Source: Nymphaea colorata (Eukaryota; Streptophyta; Magnoliopsida; Nymphaeales; Nymphaeaceae). Taken from it: a stretch of DNA of 64,000 nt. Shown one piece after another: positions 23,008-36,300 of this stretch. Under the pieces are notes generated by a model. That model did not search any database. It was not told the origin of the DNA and saw only the letters and a program-made list of their open reading frames with translations. Position 1 is the stretch's first letter, and the number at the start of each line of letters is the position of its first letter. Location: the NCBI RefSeq assembly GCF_008831285.2, contig NC_045150.1, forward strand, positions 5,282,001 to 5,346,000, given 5' to 3'. Made by a program: the position numbers and the translations under genes.

Positions 23008-24245
23008 TTGCTTGTTCCTGCCTTTTCATCATTTGGCCCTCAGAAATCATTAGTCTAATAGATCTCATTTGTTGCAACAATTGTTCCCATTTTTCCCACT
23101 CCTTTTCTCGTGGTATTTTTTGGCCACACCTTCACAGTCCACCCATGTGAACGGCTGTTATTTTCTTCGGCTGAAGTAGCAATTTTTTTCCTAAGGCACT
23201 TGTTTTATTTTCTCCGAAACATTCATGCTTGAATGAGCTCTTATGTTGTGTGCCGCTTCGACCATTACGCTTTGAGAGTTTGCAATCTGAGATTTCCTAT
23301 GCATCGTGTTTGCAAAACGTGGTCGTTGAGGATCATGAAGGAATTTATTGTTCTGGAATCAGACTCCTCAAGGCACTGATTATTGACAAACGTTTTACTC
23401 AGAAGTGGCGTGGGTTCCTCACATTTGCCATGGTTGCGATGACAATGTCAAGAAAATGTGCAGTGGATATAGGCTTGATTGTTTAACCCTATTCTGGAAA
23501 CCAAATTTCCTTATTTTATTTATAGAGGGTAGTCATCGACAGCGTAATACTTGTGGTTTCATTATTTTCCAGGAAGAGAATAGCAAGGATTATCATGCCC
23601 TTCTTCCCACTTGGTTAACACTGCTTAAAGACTTCATAGAAGCTTCTAGGTCGGCATTGATTGAATAAATAGATTTTGTGAAATATCAGATAGTGATACC
23701 ACTATGTTGGGTTTCAGGGCAATGAAAAAAAAGGGACTTTTTTGAAGCATCCCCAAATGGTGGAGCGTGGCTACATAGTGGAATTGTTTAGTTTAAATCA
23801 TAAGATCATAAGTGAATTGATCCCCACGAGATATTTTTTGTCTAATCCTGCATTATCAAACCATTGGTTTTAATTCTATAACCAAATATATACTCATGGA
23901 AATATAAGAGATAACGTTGAAGCGCATCCTTTCTATTCCTCAAAACTTAGGTGTGCCTTTGCCTAATATTTGCATATGGCCGACAGATACATATATTTTG
24001 ACTTCATGAAATATGATTTTGCCTTTTCCTTTTTTCCTTTTTCCCAGATCGGCGGTACTTGCCTGTGAAAAATCCAATCGAACTGCATTGGGATTTGATA
24101 CCGGCGTTTAATCAGAACCAGGCTTAGGAAGGTTAATTTTGTAGCTTCGACCAATCGACACCAGAAATTTCCGACCATGAATCTTGAACTATGGCATTGA
24201 ACTTATTCGGGTGAGTGCCAAAAATGTGAAGTATTTGAACTTCAT
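22770..24245. other. PBC 3' flank; no gene
   Basis: It begins with the probable PBC 3' UTR and includes a CT/CA run at about 22975-23006. Open frames at 23229-23486 and 23405-23668 resemble no family I know and have no splice support. Confidence 0.45.
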
Positions 24246-24249
24246 AACA

Positions 24250-24436
24250 AGGTTAAAAGTGGCCTTGGATCAAGAGATATTTAGGTTCGAACCTTGGAAG
24301 CATGAGGGAGGACGAAGGGGCAGAATCGTTAGGCAGAGGAGGATCACGTCTGGGCCTGACCTGCCAAACCCGTAGAAAGGGTATGGACTGCCTCCCTTGG
24401 TTGGGTCGGTGCTTCAAGTTCCTCTCTTTTTTTTTA
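24250..24436 (+). mobile_element. Possible tRNA-derived SINE
   Basis: An A-box-like AGGTTAAAAGTGG (24250-24262) is followed by a perfect B-box-like GGTTCGAACC (24284-24293), and a T run closes the segment at about 24427-24435. The box spacing is shorter than in a standard tRNA, and no target duplication was found. Confidence 0.3.
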
Positions 24437-25029
24437 CGTAATCTTCTTACACAACCTGCTTGAAGAGAAATCCTCACTCATTTGGCTCTGGATGGTAATC
24501 TCCTACTCAACCGTGGGCCATTTTTCTTAAATCTACATACAATGTTCCCAACGGCCTTTATCATTGACGTCCAGATCGCTGATCCCTTCTAATTTTTTCA
24601 TCTGGAAATCATGGCTCAGAGCTCTTCGTCACCTGTGCAGTCCTCTGGACTTCCACATTCAGATTTTGGTCGCTGCGACTCAACTCCACGTCTTTATAGA
24701 ACACTTAATCCACAGATGTTGCAATGGTTTCCAAAGTTTGCTCCGGTCCTACACGCAGATGGCTTATTGCTGTGGATCATATCCAAATTCTCTCTAACTT
24801 GAAAACCTTTACGGGCGTTTGATAGTCTCAGATTTGAGATCTTTAGGGTTTGAAAACCATGGATTTAAGATTAGACCCTTTCCCTTCAATCTTAAAGCAG
24901 ACCTGTTTCCAATGCAAAGAAGTAAAATAAAGATCTTAAATGTTGATCTTAGGTTTGGTCTAAGGATAAACCTTGAATTTTGCCATGGATCTTTTGGCAT
25001 ATCAGCAAAAGCATGGCATGTCAAATCCA

Positions 25030-25400
25030 CATCAGATTTGTGAATTTCAAATCCGGAGTAACCAAATACCCGTTAGGCTTTCAACTAGCAAGCAGGTGCA
25101 TCCTGTGCTGCAGGTCAGAAGAAACGGCTGAGCACCTGTTTTGGACCTGTTCAATGGTTCAGAATACTAGAACTCCCCCTCATTTCAAGTCCACGAAGGA
25201 GCAATGATACGGGTCCTTATTGTTGGCTCTTCCACAAGAAATGGTTCTTTTTATGGGTAAGATGGTTGTTTACCATGTGGGAGGGAATATGGACAGAGAG
25301 AAATGGTAGGACCTACAGAGAATACCTCAACCTACCAACTTTATCTCATAGATTCATGTTTTTTTTTTTTCATCTGTAAATCCGGATGGAAGATGTTTTC
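25030..25400 (+). pseudogene. LINE relic (zf-RVT and C-terminal tail)
   Basis: Translation gives a reverse-transcriptase zinc-binding signature (RCILCCRSEETAEHLFWTC) and, after a frame break, TMWEGIWTERNGRTYREYL, the usual tail motif of plant L1-type elements. The RT core is not visible upstream, so this is a 5'-truncated copy, as is common for LINEs. Confidence 0.75.
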
Positions 25401-25504
25401 CTGGGATTAATTTCTGACCTCCATGGTCTCTGAACAGTTTTCTTGTATGTAGGTGCTGCTTTCAGCACTGCCCAAGCATCGTTCGGCAGGCAGTTAGTGA
25501 TGTT

Positions 25505-25545
25505 ACTCTCTCTCTCTCTCTTTCTCTCCCTCTCTCTCTCTCGTC
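25505..25545. repeat. CT-rich microsatellite
   Basis: CT dinucleotides with a few T interruptions, just beyond the LINE relic. Confidence 0.8.
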
Positions 25546-26592
25546 TATTTGTTATTTTGTTGTCTGCAGCAAGAACTAAAGAGTGAAGACTACACTAAGA
25601 ATCTTGTAGTTAGTATCGTTTTCATTTTAATTGTTTACTTTTTCTCATAGATTCTAGTTATTTTTCTTATTCATTTTGTTGATCAGTTTGTTTCTTTTCT
25701 TCTTTTCTTGCCCATGGTGTGGATTGGCTGACTGAAGGTTTCTGTGATCTCATTTTCTTTATCATTTATTATACACAAACAAAATGGGAATTGGACTCTT
25801 GTAACTTTTTTCAAGGCCCCATGGATGAGATTATTTATAATATGCACTTCTAGCAAGAAAACCTCAAATGTGATGAAGCTAAGTGTTGGTGTCCTCCTAC
25901 TTAAATTTCTGTTTTCTATCCAATCATAATGCAAAGCTATCTGATTTATCTTAGTTTGATAGAAAGATGATATGTGAGCTTCCATGGCAGGAACCTACCG
26001 AAATGAATTTGTGGGAAATCGTACAAGTGGAACTGGAAATTTATATTGTTTAACAGAAGTACTTCTTCATTTCTTCCAGGATTTAAGCTAGATTTTTTTC
26101 TTGTTCCATTACTATTACTGTTTATTGTTATTATTTCGTCACAATTTGGAAGACGCCTTTTTTCTTTTTAAGTACAGTGAAATCCAGTTGCAAGATCAGA
26201 GTCCCAACTCAACTGTTTTTAAGCTACTGTCCCTCTCATGAAGCCCGCTTAACTCCCAACAAGTATTGCCTAACCAAGTGCAGCGACGCTTGCATTGCAA
26301 GGTGCCACAATGAAGCTTAAAATGCCCAGCCATGCTAACATATTCAACACAATCTCCTCACTCTAGTCCTGCTTCCTTGGTCCGTGAAAATCTATGATAT
26401 CCAGTACTAGGCTTAAGATACTTATTATTAGAGTTAAGCACTAAGTATTTCACTGGGAACAGGTGGGAACTAAGACAAATAGTTTGCTCTCAATTTCCTC
26501 TAGGACTGTCTTCCACAGTTTCCAACAAACTGTCGAGTTCTGCCGCATTGATGGCAATCCAGACCTGCTCTGTTTTACACGAAACGGTCAAT

Positions 26593-28251
26593 TTAAGAGC
26601 AATCCTCTTCAGAATTCTTGTAACGGTTCATCCTCGGCTTATAACCAGATGTCCCCAGGTGATCAGTTAGCATTGCTAAAACTTCATAAATTTCAGTAGA
26701 ATCAGGGTGGCACCACTCTCTGGCATGAAACTCGTGAACTAAGCCATTCACTTCAATGGAGCTATACCCAGGCGTTTTAGTCACCCCACTTTCCTTCATA
26801 GCAGCTCTGACACGGTCAGCATCCTCCCACCTACCAAGTTCAGCATACATATTGGCAAGAAGCACATAGTTCCCACTGTTCCGTGGATCTAGCTCTATAA
26901 GCTTCTCAAGTGCAATCTCCCCAAGATCAAGATTACCATGAATTCTACAAGCGCCTAACAGTGCTCCCCACACTACTTCATTTGGCTCCATCGGCATGTA
27001 TCTAATAAGCTCATATGCCTCATTCACGCACCCAGCACGGCCTAGGAGGTCCACCATGCATCCATAATGATCAACATTTGGTTCAATTCCATATCTATTT
27101 ATCATGTAATCGAAGTAATGCCGGCCCTCCTCGACCAGTCCTGCATGTGTGCAGGCACATAGAACATTAGACAACGTGATAGCGTTCGGCATTGCCTGCT
27201 TTTCTTCCATCTGAACAAACATCTCTATTGCCTCCTCAGCATGTCCATGCATGGCAAAGCCTCCAATGATGGCATTCCATGAAGCTGAATTTTTTTCATG
27301 CATTCGATTGAAAATGGTGAGCGCACTGGTTGTATCTCCACACTTGCAAAACATATCAATTAGAGCAGTCCCCATGAACACAGATAACTCCAAGCCACGT
27401 CTCACCACATATCCATGAATAGACAAGCCCAGTTTTAAAACTCCCAAGTTTGAACAAGCAGACAGAGCACTCACTATAGCAAACTCAGTAGCTTCTACGC
27501 CCTCTTCAAGCATCTCAACAAAGGAAGACAAAGCTTCATTGTGGTATCCATTCTGAGCATATCCACTGATCATAGCCCCCCACGCAACCACATCCTTCTC
27601 CGGCATCAATCCAAACAGCAACCCGGCATTGTTTACATCTCCCACCTGACAATAACCTGAAATCAACGTCGTCCAAGAGACAACATCCGGTTCAGACATT
27701 TCATCAAACACTTGGCGCGCAAGACCTACATAACCTAGCCCGCAATACGCACCAATGGCAGAATTCTGCACATAGATATTGCAATCAAGACCAGATTTGA
27801 AGGCACGAGAATAAGTGGACAGAGCAAATTCCAAAGCAGACAAGCTCGCACAAGACCTGAAAACTAAAGGGAAGGTGAAAAAGTCAGGCTTGATGTCTTC
27901 CTGTAGCATATGGAGATAGAGATGCAGTATCTCATCAAAGAGACCATGTTGCTCATAACCCTTCATGAGCATGTTGCATAAGAGGGTGTTGGGTTTTCTT
28001 GTTTGGTTGAACAGAAGGCGGGCATGATGGAGGAGATCAAACTGAGTGTAGAGAGAGAGGAGTTTGGAAACGTAGAACTTGTTGTTGGAGTTGTTGGTCT
28101 TGATGAAGTGCGCATGGATTTGGTGGAGATGGTTTTGGTGTTGGCATTGAAGGAAGAGGGAGAGAATGGAAGGATTGGTGGCGAGAGAGTGAGGAGGAAC
28201 GGACTGCACAGTGCAAGCAGATATGGTGAACTTCATCTGCATCACCAGCAT
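26593..28251 (-). CDS. Pentatricopeptide repeat protein, PLS class with E/E+ end
   Basis: A single uninterrupted exon on the minus strand codes for 552 aa, as is typical for intronless plant PPR genes. These proteins bind organellar RNA; the PLS class mostly acts in C-to-U editing. Successive repeats show the FYVSKLLSLYTQ, LLCNMLMKGYEQHG, DVVSWTTLISGYCQVG, DVVAWGAMISGYAQNG, FMGTALIDMFCKCG and SASWNAIIGGFAMHG patterns. They are followed by the E region (PMEPNEVVWGALLGACRIHG, NYVLLANMYAE) and an E+ block (SSIEVNGLVHEFHA). It stops after GYKPRMNRYKNSEEDCS, so the DYW deaminase is absent and a partner would be needed for editing. The start is ATG at 28251; ATGs at codons 4 and 6 are alternatives. 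The target organelle is not determined. Confidence 0.93.
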   Translation of the reverse strand: MLVMQMKFTISACTVQSVPPHSLATNPSILSLFLQCQHQNHLHQIHAHFIKTNNSNNKFYVSKLLSLYTQFDLLHHARLLFNQTRKPNTLLCNMLMKGYEQHGLFDEILHLYLHMLQEDIKPDFFTFPLVFRSCASLSALEFALSTYSRAFKSGLDCNIYVQNSAIGAYCGLGYVGLARQVFDEMSEPDVVSWTTLISGYCQVGDVNNAGLLFGLMPEKDVVAWGAMISGYAQNGYHNEALSSFVEMLEEGVEATEFAIVSALSACSNLGVLKLGLSIHGYVVRRGLELSVFMGTALIDMFCKCGDTTSALTIFNRMHEKNSASWNAIIGGFAMHGHAEEAIEMFVQMEEKQAMPNAITLSNVLCACTHAGLVEEGRHYFDYMINRYGIEPNVDHYGCMVDLLGRAGCVNEAYELIRYMPMEPNEVVWGALLGACRIHGNLDLGEIALEKLIELDPRNSGNYVLLANMYAELGRWEDADRVRAAMKESGVTKTPGYSSIEVNGLVHEFHAREWCHPDSTEIYEVLAMLTDHLGTSGYKPRMNRYKNSEEDCS

Positions 28252-29135
28252 TGGTGAAACAGCTGAGGTGCTGCGCAGGTAGATTTCAGATATGCTCTGG
28301 ATCTTGCTTTCAGACGCTACGAATTTGTGGAATGGAAGTTGGGAAGCAATTTTATCTCTGTGCTGGTGAAACGATAATTTGAAGGATATTGGAAGCGAAA
28401 GATTTTGAATGTGAAATGTCGAGAAAACATGCTCACCTATCCATAGGGTATCAGGATCAAGTCCGGATAGGAGAATGCATAAGCAACAGAATCAGAATTC
28501 AATTAGATAGAAATCAACAAAACCTTCAAACCAAAATTCAGACCACTTGCAACCTAACGCCTTGGTTGTATAGAGGGAGGGAAAGAGAAGGAAACAACAA
28601 TGATTAATTAAGAAAACTAAAGTAAAAAACTTGTTTGGTTGCAAAGGAAAAAAAAAAAAAAGAAGACAAAAAATGAAATGATACTTTAATGTAAATCTAA
28701 TCCTTCAAAGGGAATAAACAACGTTTTACATGATAGGAGCTACCACTGTTCACGTAAACCACTGCAACTAAGCTTCTTCTTCAGGTTTGTTTCTTTTATC
28801 ATCTCCGTCTATCATTTTACCACCATTTATGACGCCTCTTCCCTCTTTCCATAGTTGAGGTATTATTATAAAATAATAAAAATTATATCATATCATTTCC
28901 TTTACTTCATCTAGTTCAAACAAACATAATTTTAACAATTTATTTATTTTTATTTAAATAATTTTTATAATCACTTCTTTACTTTTCATTCTTTTTCTTT
29001 ACTATTTCTTTCCATCAATTTTTTTCCTTTCCTTTTTACCCTTTCCTTTCTCCCCATCCAAACAAACAAAGTCAGGTGTGGATATGGACATGTGGGTATG
29101 GCCACGATAATATTATATTATAATGTGCTTACGGA

Positions 29136-29136
<1 letters not shown>

Positions 29137-29196
<60 letters not shown>
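29137..29196. repeat. TA microsatellite, about 60 bp
   Basis: A perfect TA dinucleotide run. Confidence 0.95.
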
Positions 29197-29199
<3 letters not shown>

Positions 29200-29332
29200 G
29201 TCGATGGAGGGAGCCCCCAGGTGCTCTTAAGATCATGTTAATAAGGTTAAATTGTAAAATAAATTATTTTAATAATTAATTTTGAAGGCTCACGTTTTTG
29301 TTTCTTTATCAAAGTGATCATGTTTGCACCAA

Positions 29333-29334
<2 letters not shown>

Positions 29335-29393
<59 letters not shown>
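29335..29393. repeat. TA microsatellite, about 59 bp
   Basis: A perfect TA dinucleotide run about 140 bases from the previous one. Confidence 0.95.
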
Positions 29394-29399
<6 letters not shown>

Positions 29400-29888
29400 A
29401 AAATAAATGACAAAGCATCACTAAGCCATCGCCAATATCCTATATAAGATGAACTTTTTTATTTTTAATAGGCAACCGCCACATTTGAATCATGATATAT
29501 ATATATATATATATAAGCAAAATGAAAGACGAAAAAGACTAGAAGCCAAGTGAAAGACAGAAAAGGAGGTCAGCCGAGGTGCTTTTTATGAGTTTTAGAG
29601 TTTGAACATCTCACGTAGTTGAAGACATCGGATAAAATTGGAACGATACATGTACCTCGTGAAGTTGTTAAAGTTGGATGTGGCTACCCGTTTCTTGGAC
29701 TAATCAAACATCGCCTAGGTCGGACTTAGTGTAAAATTCAAATTTAGTTCTACCAAATGCAAAACTGATTCCCAGTTTCGAGTCTTTTGACATGCATTTG
29801 AACGCAAACGTCCGTCCAAGACGATAGGCCAATCTGTTCTGCCTTTCAATCTCCCTTTTTCTATGGTTGTTTTTTGTTATTTATTTGA

Positions 29889-30110
29889 CAGATCTGTTCC
29901 CCCAAACAAGACTTTAGCTGTGAAGAAATGGTGGACTTGATTCATAGAGGAAATCTGGAGGCTCGTTCGCAGGGAGCCTAGATGATAATCGGGTAACGAT
30001 AGGCCGATCTGTCTCAGTTTTGATCTTCTGCATTGTTCGGCCGTAGAGAAATGATGGATCTGATATGTAGAGGAATGTGGAAGTGCATCTGCAGAGAGAG
30101 CCTAGATTTT
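29889..30110 (+). repeat. Degenerate tandem duplication upstream of CslG
   Basis: Two copies of about 100 bases share a GAAATG.TGGA.TTGAT-type core, an ATAGAGGAA block and a CAG.GAGCCTAGAT block. The open frame on the opposite strand across this area matches nothing recognised. Confidence 0.6.
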
Positions 30111-30333
30111 GAGGTAAGGACAGAGGAATGTGCGTTTTCGATCTTTTTCTTTGTTGATCTTTTTCATCTTTCGTTTCCTTTTTTATGTTTCTTTCGCATT
30201 CAATGTCGTTAATCATTTCCCAATTTCTTTGTTGAATGGAGCTTCTTCTTCAATAATTCTGCTTTTCTTATCAGGTCGGTGGCATGACATTATTGGTGGA
30301 ATCTAGGGTTTTACTTTTCCTGTGCTAATTCTT

Positions 30334-30341
30334 TATATAAA
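30334..30341 (+). promoter_or_regulatory. Probable TATA box of CslG
   Basis: TATATAAA lies 209 bases before the start codon, implying transcription from near 30365. A CT-rich stretch sits in the inferred leader. Confidence 0.5.
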
Positions 30342-30395
30342 AATCTTTGGCATTTCATTTCCACCAACTCCAATCAAGATCGAATCTGTTTCCAG

Positions 30396-30419
30396 ATGCT
30401 GATCCTAGAATTATTCTAA
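30396..30419 (+). promoter_or_regulatory. Seven-codon upstream ORF in the CslG leader
   Basis: ATG-CTG-ATC-CTA-GAA... closes with TAA after seven codons, 130 bases before the main ATG. It matters only if the leader starts upstream of it. Confidence 0.35.
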
Positions 30420-30549
30420 AGGAGGACTCTTCTCCAGTTCCTGTTTTTTTTCTTGCTGGACTCTCTCTCTCTCTTATTTCTTCATCCCTACAATTGCAAC
30501 CACAGGACTAATCAGGTCTCCCACTGTATTGAGTTTTAGAGGTTGGGAA

Positions 30550-32176
30550 ATGGAGAAGCAACAACTCCCATTGAACACAAGCCAATCAGACCCTTTGATC
30601 TGGTTCAATCGTTTCCACGCCATATCCTACACACTTGCTCTGTTTGCCCTCTTCTACCACAGATCTCTCTCCCTCCTTCGATCCCCAACCCTCTTCTCCT
30701 TCATCTCGTTCCTCATCCTGACCTTTGCAGACCTGGTGCTCTCCCTCTTGTGGATCCTAACCCAGGCCTTCCGCTGGTCGCCGGTCCGGCGCCGCGCCTA
30801 CGCGGAGAACCTCAAGGCCAGGCTCACCGCACCGGACCTCCCGGCTCTCGACGTGTTCATATGCACTGCGGATCCTTACAAGGAGCCTCCAGTCGACGTC
30901 GTGAACACGGCATTGTCCGCCATGGCGTTCGACTACCCGGCGGAGAAGATCTCGGTGTACGTCTCCGACGACGGAGGGTCGAAGCTCACGCTCTTTGCTT
31001 TCATGGAGGCTGCGGGGTTTGCTAGGCACTGGATCCCCTTCTGCAAGGAGAACAGTGTAAAGGAGAGGAACCCACAGGCTTACTTTGCCAATGGTGCCAA
31101 CAGTGGCTTCCCGCACAATGGGTGGAGGGACTTGCAGGTAAGCCCAATATTCCTGTCGTCATTTTTTTCCTTTGCCTGTCGGCGCCACCGAACAGATTCG
31201 TCGCGTCGCGTGTTCGAGGGCCGAACAGGGATTGCCTCTGTTCGGCCCCTCACACGGTACCTTGGGTTATTCTAAAAAGACGGCATTTTGGACATTTTAT
31301 AAAAAGTAACTTTTCTCTCTTTCCTTTTTTTCCCTATAAAGAGAGTTCCCTTTACAAAGAAGGGCCTTTCGGTCATTTTGGCTGAGTTGACTGATCTTTA
31401 AAAGGATAAGTGTATATATTTATAAAGGGTCGTTTAATTCATCATGACCAAAATGCTAGATATTTTTGTTATCTAACATTAATTCACATATTTTTATTAT
31501 TTTTTTTTGTCTCAACCTTTCACAATCACTATAAACTAGATGACATTCATTCCAAAAGTTGAATTGAGACCAGGCGCCTCCTTAAATGCATGGGCCCATC
31601 CAAATTATCGTTGAATGATTCTAAGAGTTGGATTGAGATCAGGCGCCGCCTTAAATGCATGTGACCCCTCCAAATTTTCGTGTGTCAAAGCGGGACAATG
31701 GCTATCCAGGTTTCCAAAATCTATATATTTAAAAAAAGATCATAGATGCTATGATCTTATTTGGGCTCTATTATTTAGAAAGGATTTGTCTGCAACCAAA
31801 ATGAAAAATAAAAATCTATTTTCCCTCACCTTACTCCTCCCCCTTACTTTTCCCTTTTCTCTCGATATCTAATAGATACAAAGAATTTTGAGGGAGTAGG
31901 AGAAAAAAAGAGAAAAAGAAATGGAACAAGATACGTGTGTATATATATATATATAAGTCAAATTCTTTGTATGAAAAATATTGATTTTTCTATTAGTAAA
32001 ATGTTGATATAGTTCAACACTTTTCATTAAAACAAATTGAATCAAAGGATGTTTTATATCAAAATAATCTTTATAAACATATTAAGATGTTTATATTTTA
32101 TTTTAAACAGTTTTTTAACAAAAAATTAATGGGTTTGGTTTTTATCTCTAACTTAAGTGTTTGGTTTTTACCATTC

Positions 32177-32261
<85 letters not shown>

Positions 32262-32929
32262 GTAAGTCAGGGATGAAAACCAAAACTTTGATTTTTAATT
32301 TTTTTTTTATGCAATCTAACCTTATAGAAAATATATATCAAGATGATCATTTGTTAGACTTTAATGGTGTTTTTATAATAAGAAAAAATGAACAATGCTC
32401 CTGACATGACAATAAAAAATTCAACAGTTTTCATTAAAACAATTTGAATTAAAGCATATTTTATATCAAAATAGTATTTATAAACATATTAAGATGTTTA
32501 TATTTTATTTAAAATAGTTATATATATATATATATATAGATATATATATATATATATATATAATCACCTGAAATCTTTAGACAGTGGCAGTGGGTTGCGT
32601 ATGCGAGAGGGAGTACATTTCTGACAGGAGAAATCTTACAAATGCTCCGAGCTGGCAGTGGGTTGTATATATATACATTCCGTTACTAAGAATCAGACTC
32701 TCTTGCTTTCACAGAATCAATGGTTTAATTTCTTTATATCTGCATGTAAATTCAGCAGTCATTCAGTTAATGATGCCTCAAGGCATGAAGGTAATTGACG
32801 AATATATACATGTTATTGAAGGTAGTCACTGTTTAATGTTGAGCGACAATTAAGATTGCTAACTCAAAGATGGGGTTGTCTTAATTTATTGATGGTTCCA
32901 TTAGATGTACTTATTTTGTAAATTATAAC

Positions 32930-32989
<60 letters not shown>

Positions 32990-33263
32990 CATCATAATAG
33001 CTGTTCTCTTCCTTTCTCTCTCCTGCTCTCATTCAACAGCCTTTAAGAGATCTGATTTCTCGTTTAACTAAAACATGGAAATGCAGGCTATGTATGAACG
33101 TATGAAAGCGAGGATAGAGAGTGCAGTGGAAAGTGGGGATGTCGCTGTTGATCAAGTTTCCAGTGTCGAGTATCGCAAGGCTTTCGAAAGATGGACAGTT
33201 GGATTTACACGCAAGGACCATCCTGCAGTTATTGAGGTCTCTCTCTCTCTACACACACACACG

Positions 33264-33361
<98 letters not shown>

Positions 33362-36300
33362 TGTTTGATAGAAACGTGACACTTATGTCATGGATAAAAC
33401 CAGACCCTTTTATTTTGACTTTTAAAATGCTTTTTTTTGCAATCTAACCTTATTGATTGATATGATCCTGATGCAAAACATATACTAAATTCATCATTTG
33501 TTAGATTTTAATGGTGTTTTTATAATAAGAAAAAATGGGTGGCTCTCATGACATGATAATAAACAAATCAATATTTTTCGTTAAAATAACTTGAATCAAA
33601 GCATCTTTTATATCAAAATAGTTTTTATAAACACATTAAGATCCATTTTATTTAAAATAGTTTTTTATAAAAGATCATTGGGTCTCGTTTTTATCTCTGA
33701 CATAAATGTTAGGTCACAGATAAAAACCAGACCCAATGATCTTTTATTAAGTTAGGGACAAAAAAATTGATCCTTTAGCTTTTTGCTAAAAACCTATTTT
33801 AAATAATATATAAACATTCTAATATATTTATAAAAACGAATTTGATATAAAACATGCCTTGGTTCAAGTTGTTTTTATGAAAAATATGGATTTTTTTATT
33901 ATCAAAATGTTAATGTTATGAGAGCCATTCATTTTGCTTATTGTAAAAATATTATTAAAGTCTAAAAAATGATCAATTTAATATTTGTTGTTCATTAACC
34001 TTATGCCCATGATCTGTTCGTATAATTTCTTGGAGAAAAGGGTAGAGTGCTCCAAATGCACATCCTCTCACTTAGTAAAACTTCATTTTTTCGTAAAGAG
34101 ACGTTATTTTGCTCATCAACATACAACTTTTAGTAGAAAACAAATTTTTAGATCATGGTACGTATCCCAAAATCATGAAAAAAAACCACAATATGCCAAT
34201 TTGTAAAGCTTGAAAAATTACGATTTCGTGCCCTAGAACACATTTACTGATAATCTCTATCAACTAGATCTCGTACTCTGAGCAGATAAGATATACTTGC
34301 ATTAACACAGCTTGTAGAATGGGAAAAAGAACCCTCACGCACTTGCACAATCGTTCTACGTCCTATCTCCACGAGGTTTAGACACTTAGTTAAAAGAAGG
34401 TCCGGACCATAAAAATAGAAAGCAATCGATCAACTAGAACCCCATATTTCAGCTAAGCTTGCAATTTGCTATGAACATTATTTATATTTTGCGTTTGTTG
34501 AATGACAATCTCAAATAAAACAATGGGTTCTGCGATGGGAGGTCTCCCAAGCCTTTATATCATTGCATTCAATGCGTTCTATTATAAGCTTGCAATAAAA
34601 AATACACAAAAGATGAGGTTCCAATTACTTTTCATAAAGAGAAGAACCATTTGGAAGGAGCGCCAAAGCCCCTCTCTTTTCTCCTTTTGCTGAAGACCCA
34701 CTAAAATACCATGCGAGATGAGACCTACTATAAGTAGGGCTCCGTGGATGGGATTTTATATAAAAATAACCCGTCTGATTCAACCAGAAGACAAAAGGAT
34801 GGGCTATCAATAAGTGTCGGCATGGGGCAGGCAAATAAATATATATATTTTATTTTAATTAATCATATTTGTATGTTATATTGTATTTTTTTTATATACT
34901 ATATTATATTTTTATATGTATTTTATTATAATAAGACAGGGTCAGACTGAGCTCGGGTTGCGAGTCGCTGGGTCAAGCTATGGCACGGCCCCATGCCCAA
35001 ATCCTAGGCCCATGTAGTCAGTCCATGCCCAATCTTAAGGCCCAGGGGAAGGGGCAAGCCGGTCAGAGGATGGTCCCACCATTTTCTAGAGATGGTTCCA
35101 TTATCATGATCAACGCCTGTCAAAATTTTCTACGCCTATGGATTTTTGCCAATATATATGGCCTTTTACTTTATCATTATTGATGCCATGAGACGGGCCC
35201 CAGAATTATTTTAGGCTTTGGTATGAGAATTCAAGCTTTAGTCATTTTGAAGAGACATCCCACTATACTATTAGGGCAAATTGAACAATTCAGCTCATTT
35301 TTTATTTTAAAACTGCTTACAATTAATTTTTATTAAAAATCAAATGTCAGAAAATTAGAAAGATTCATCTAGGCTGCCTCCGCTCCCTCACTTTATTAAT
35401 GGACAGGATAGATGATAAATCGTTTAAATATTTTTTGAGCTGCCATTTACAAAGACTTCATAACAGGTTTTGTTCTGCTTTTGGTTTTCCTTTTGACAAA
35501 GTGATATGAATCAGAACCTGGCAAAATTGACGCAAACAATACGCTGGAGTTTAACTTCATTTTAACTTGAAACTCTTATATTTATGAGCATCGGTGCTGT
35601 CGGTATTAGTTTTGAGTGTGGTATGTGTTTTCCAAAGGATGGTGTATCTCTCGGCCGATATGCATGGGCGTGTATCGGTCTACCTTTCTACTTTTATTTT
35701 ACAATAATAATAAACAATTTTTTAAAATATTTTACAAAACAAAAATTTTCAAGCCCGAGTGATCCAACGTCCTTCCAGTTTACTGTTCATACTATGTTCC
35801 TCGGCCGACACAGCATATGCTAATTATGTTTGACAGAGAAGGTAAAAAATAGTACACAAAACTTCTGATTTACAAGCCTTCCAGGCCAACCAGCTATGCT
35901 ACCGCTTGAGGCTAATGTCTTCTAATTTTTCAAAAGGATCATGAATACTTGTTTAATCTCTCAAAAATGTTATATAACTATTCTAAGCTACCACTGCTCT
36001 CATATTTTGCCTCTTTAAGGACCTAGTGTTACACCAATGTTCGTTCGGGTGGATGATCACTGAGCCCTCCTGAGAATTCTGTTGATCAGGTATTGGTGGC
36101 AGCAGACAAGGATACGGACGGTATGGGGAATGCCATGCCAAACATTATATACATGTCCAGAGAAAAGAGCACGGCTTGTCATCACCATTTCAAGGCTGGA
36201 GCCCTCAATTCTTTGGTAAGTTGGCTATGATGGATAATAATGATGATTTATGATTGCCACGGTAGGAATGGTGAACATTGATGATTATTGTTGCATATTG

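Larger units (their letters stand above)
28252..30333. other. Intergenic region between divergent PPR and CslG genes
   Basis: The near side should hold the PPR leader and promoter. The rest is AT-rich with two long TA arrays (29137-29196, 29335-29393), a shorter one near 29495-29515, and a degenerate 110-bp duplication at 29889-30110. No other gene is seen. Confidence 0.5.

Noticed and set aside
23229-23668. Two overlapping open frames downstream of PBC
   Set aside because: No recognisable domain, no splice partner and a position within the likely 3' UTR and spacer.
28003-28257. 84-codon open frame opposite the PPR start
   Set aside because: It is the reverse-strand shadow of the PPR coding sequence.
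33152-33382. Open frames of repeated Tyr-Ile codons around 33.2-33.4 kb
   Set aside because: They are translations of the TA and CA microsatellites, not proteins.
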